This document shows positions 7,139 through 8,519 of a stretch of DNA of 8,519 bases, in pieces (within the stretch, counting starts at the first letter, position 1; each line of letters starts with the position of its first letter). The notes under the pieces were generated by a model, which saw nothing but the letters and a program-made list of their open reading frames with translations, was not told the DNA's origin and made no database searches. The stretch is from Candidatus Sericytochromatia bacterium (GTDB lineage Bacteria > Cyanobacteriota > Sericytochromatia > UBA7694 > JACMQJ01). Both the position numbers and the translations under genes were made by a program. Where the stretch lies: positions 1-8,519 of the forward strand of contig JACMQJ010000268.1 of the NCBI GenBank assembly GCA_014377055.1, written 5' to 3'.

Positions 7139-8512
7139 ATGGTAAACAATATGAAAAAGAATATAACAAAAAGTCTAATATTAAATCTTTTAGCTGTAAC
7201 AGTAGTTTTAAACACTGGTTTATCTCAGGCAAAGTCTGTTAAAGCACCCATACATAACGCAATGACGACTAATAATAGTCAAAAAGTAGAACACTATTTT
7301 ACTAGTAATGGTATAGAAGTTATTCTTAAAAAAATAACTACTAATGATGTAATTGGTATGAAAGTTTTTATTAAAGGTGGAAGTCGTAATATTAATGATA
7401 AAAATGCTGGTATCGAAAAGCTTCTTTTAAATTCAATGTTATTAGGATCAAAAGAATTTCCTAAATCTAAACTTAATCTTGAATTAGCAAAAATTGGAGC
7501 TCAATTAGGAACAGATTCATTTTTTGACTATTCCAGTTTTGGACTCAAGAGCGTTGATAAATATTTTGACAAAGCATTATATATGTTTCAAACATTGGTT
7601 AATAATCCTTTGTTAGATAAAAAAGAATTAGAATTAGAAAAAGGTAAAATGCTTACTACTATTAAGTATACTATTGATAATCCAGATGACTACGTTTGGA
7701 AAGTTACCAATAAAAGTTTTTCTATGGGACACCCTTATCTTAATGATTTTGCAGGTGAATTAACTACTATACCTTCTATCAATCAAGATTCTCTAAAAGC
7801 ATATAAAAAAAATAATTTAATTGGCTCAAAGATGCTAATCGTCATAGCTGGTAATTATAAAGATGGTATCAAAAAAGATTTAGAAAAGTATTTTGGTAAA
7901 ATTGCAAAAGGTGATTATAAAAATCCTGCTGTACCAATGATACCTGTTAATAAAAGCTCAGTTACAGTAGAAAATAGAGATATTCCAACAGCTTATGTTG
8001 CAGGAAGATTTACAGCACCAAGTCTGAAAGACTCTGACTACCCAGCAATGTATCTTGGCTTGAGAATATTATCAGAAAAGTTTAGTGAAAGTGTTAGAAC
8101 CAAACATGGTCTTTCTTATGCTGTTTCTTCTGGTTCATCAATGAGAGCTGCAAACTCTGGTTATGTATATGTTACAACTATCAAGCCCAAAGAAAGTATA
8201 GCTTTGATGAATGAAGAAATAAATATTTTAAAAACTAAATCGGTTGATGCTAATTATCTTAATGGTGTCAGAAATCTATATTATACAAGTTATTTTATTG
8301 GTTTAGAGCCAAACCTAGAGCAAGCTAATACACTAGGTGTTAATCAGCTAATTGCAGGTGATTATAATAATAGCTATAAATTAATTGAAAGATTTAAGAA
8401 AGTTACACCACAAGATATAATCAAAGCTGCCAATAAATATATTAAGAATATTAATTATGGTATCATCTACCAAAAAGATAAAATAGATATAGAAGACTTT
8501 AATAAAATTTAG
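7139..8512 (+). CDS. M16B peptidase-like protein, non-catalytic partner subunit, exported
   Basis: This second M16-fold protein (457 residues) probably forms the non-catalytic half of a heterodimer with the preceding gene product. The segment matching HFYEH reads KLLLN (94-98), and the distal zinc ligand Glu is T174 (EKGKMLTT), so it cannot bind the catalytic zinc. The fold context remains: GIEKLLLNSMLLGS, E167 and ELELEKGK. In the C-terminal domain it keeps the M16B Arg/Tyr pair, R320 and Y327 (VRTKHGLSYAV), which helps position substrate across the dimer. The signal peptide ends at SQA (residue 31), so it is exported like its partner. The ATG at 7139 has no upstream Shine-Dalgarno and follows the previous stop by 1 base. 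The ATG at 7151 (MKKNITK) has a weak GATGG before it and gives a more standard signal peptide, so it may be the real start. The gene stops 7 bases before the window end. Confidence 0.91.
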   Translation: MVNNMKKNITKSLILNLLAVTVVLNTGLSQAKSVKAPIHNAMTTNNSQKVEHYFTSNGIEVILKKITTNDVIGMKVFIKGGSRNINDKNAGIEKLLLNSMLLGSKEFPKSKLNLELAKIGAQLGTDSFFDYSSFGLKSVDKYFDKALYMFQTLVNNPLLDKKELELEKGKMLTTIKYTIDNPDDYVWKVTNKSFSMGHPYLNDFAGELTTIPSINQDSLKAYKKNNLIGSKMLIVIAGNYKDGIKKDLEKYFGKIAKGDYKNPAVPMIPVNKSSVTVENRDIPTAYVAGRFTAPSLKDSDYPAMYLGLRILSEKFSESVRTKHGLSYAVSSGSSMRAANSGYVYVTTIKPKESIALMNEEINILKTKSVDANYLNGVRNLYYTSYFIGLEPNLEQANTLGVNQLIAGDYNNSYKLIERFKKVTPQDIIKAANKYIKNINYGIIYQKDKIDIEDFNKI

Positions 8513-8519
8513 TTCTTTA

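Noticed and set aside
1..8519. CRISPR array, tRNA/rRNA, insertion sequence or phage module
   Set aside because: I saw no regularly spaced repeats, no clover-leaf or rRNA-like sequence, no transposase or integrase motifs and no terminal inverted repeats. The HTH/zinc protein alone does not show a mobile element.

Overview
The window is very AT-rich and gene-dense: five protein-coding genes and no RNA genes. Two adjacent peptidase genes encode proteins with Sec-type signal peptides. A third exported protein is encoded divergently beside them. This suggests a diderm bacterium. The DNA polymerase I (PolA) N-terminus (DGHALAYRAYHA, PGFEADDLLGTLA) looks to me more like the cyanobacteria/Chloroflexi side of bacteria than Proteobacteria. 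Together with the low GC this would fit a Melainabacteria/Gastranaerophilales-type organism. That placement is an impression from motif resemblance, not a phylogeny.

Layout. (1) About 1-1216, + strand: an unrecognised protein with two tandem helix-turn-helix-like units 60 residues apart and a four-cysteine zinc-site candidate. Its frame is open to the left edge, so the N-terminus is uncertain. (2) 1267-4161, + strand: a complete three-domain PolA. The 5' nuclease and polymerase motifs are intact, but one of the four proofreading acids is changed from Asp to Glu. (3) 4163-4194: a perfect inverted repeat that probably terminates transcription from both sides. (4) 4199-5596, - strand: an exported TPR-repeat protein with no ATG start, probably TTG. 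(5) 5597-5772: a short divergent control region. It has a perfect extended -10 element on each strand, 12 bp apart, and a 15-bp-period direct repeat that runs into the next start codon. (6) 5773-7137 and 7139-8512, + strand: two exported M16-family proteins, 1 bp apart or up to 13 bp depending on the start.

How the genes fit together. The M16 pair is the clearest functional unit. The first has the complete HxxEH...E zinc site but lacks the Arg/Tyr pair in its C-terminal half. The second has lost every zinc ligand but keeps the Arg/Tyr pair. This reciprocal pattern is expected of an obligate M16B heterodimer acting outside the cytoplasm. The divergent TPR protein is predicted to be exported too and could be co-regulated with the pair through the overlapping promoters, but no functional link is proven. 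PolA and the HTH/zinc protein lie 50 bp apart on the same strand and may be co-transcribed.

I do not see a clearly new multi-gene system here. The points most worth checking are the reciprocal M16 pair, the PolA Asp-to-Glu change, the internally duplicated HTH/zinc protein, and the back-to-back extended -10 promoters.
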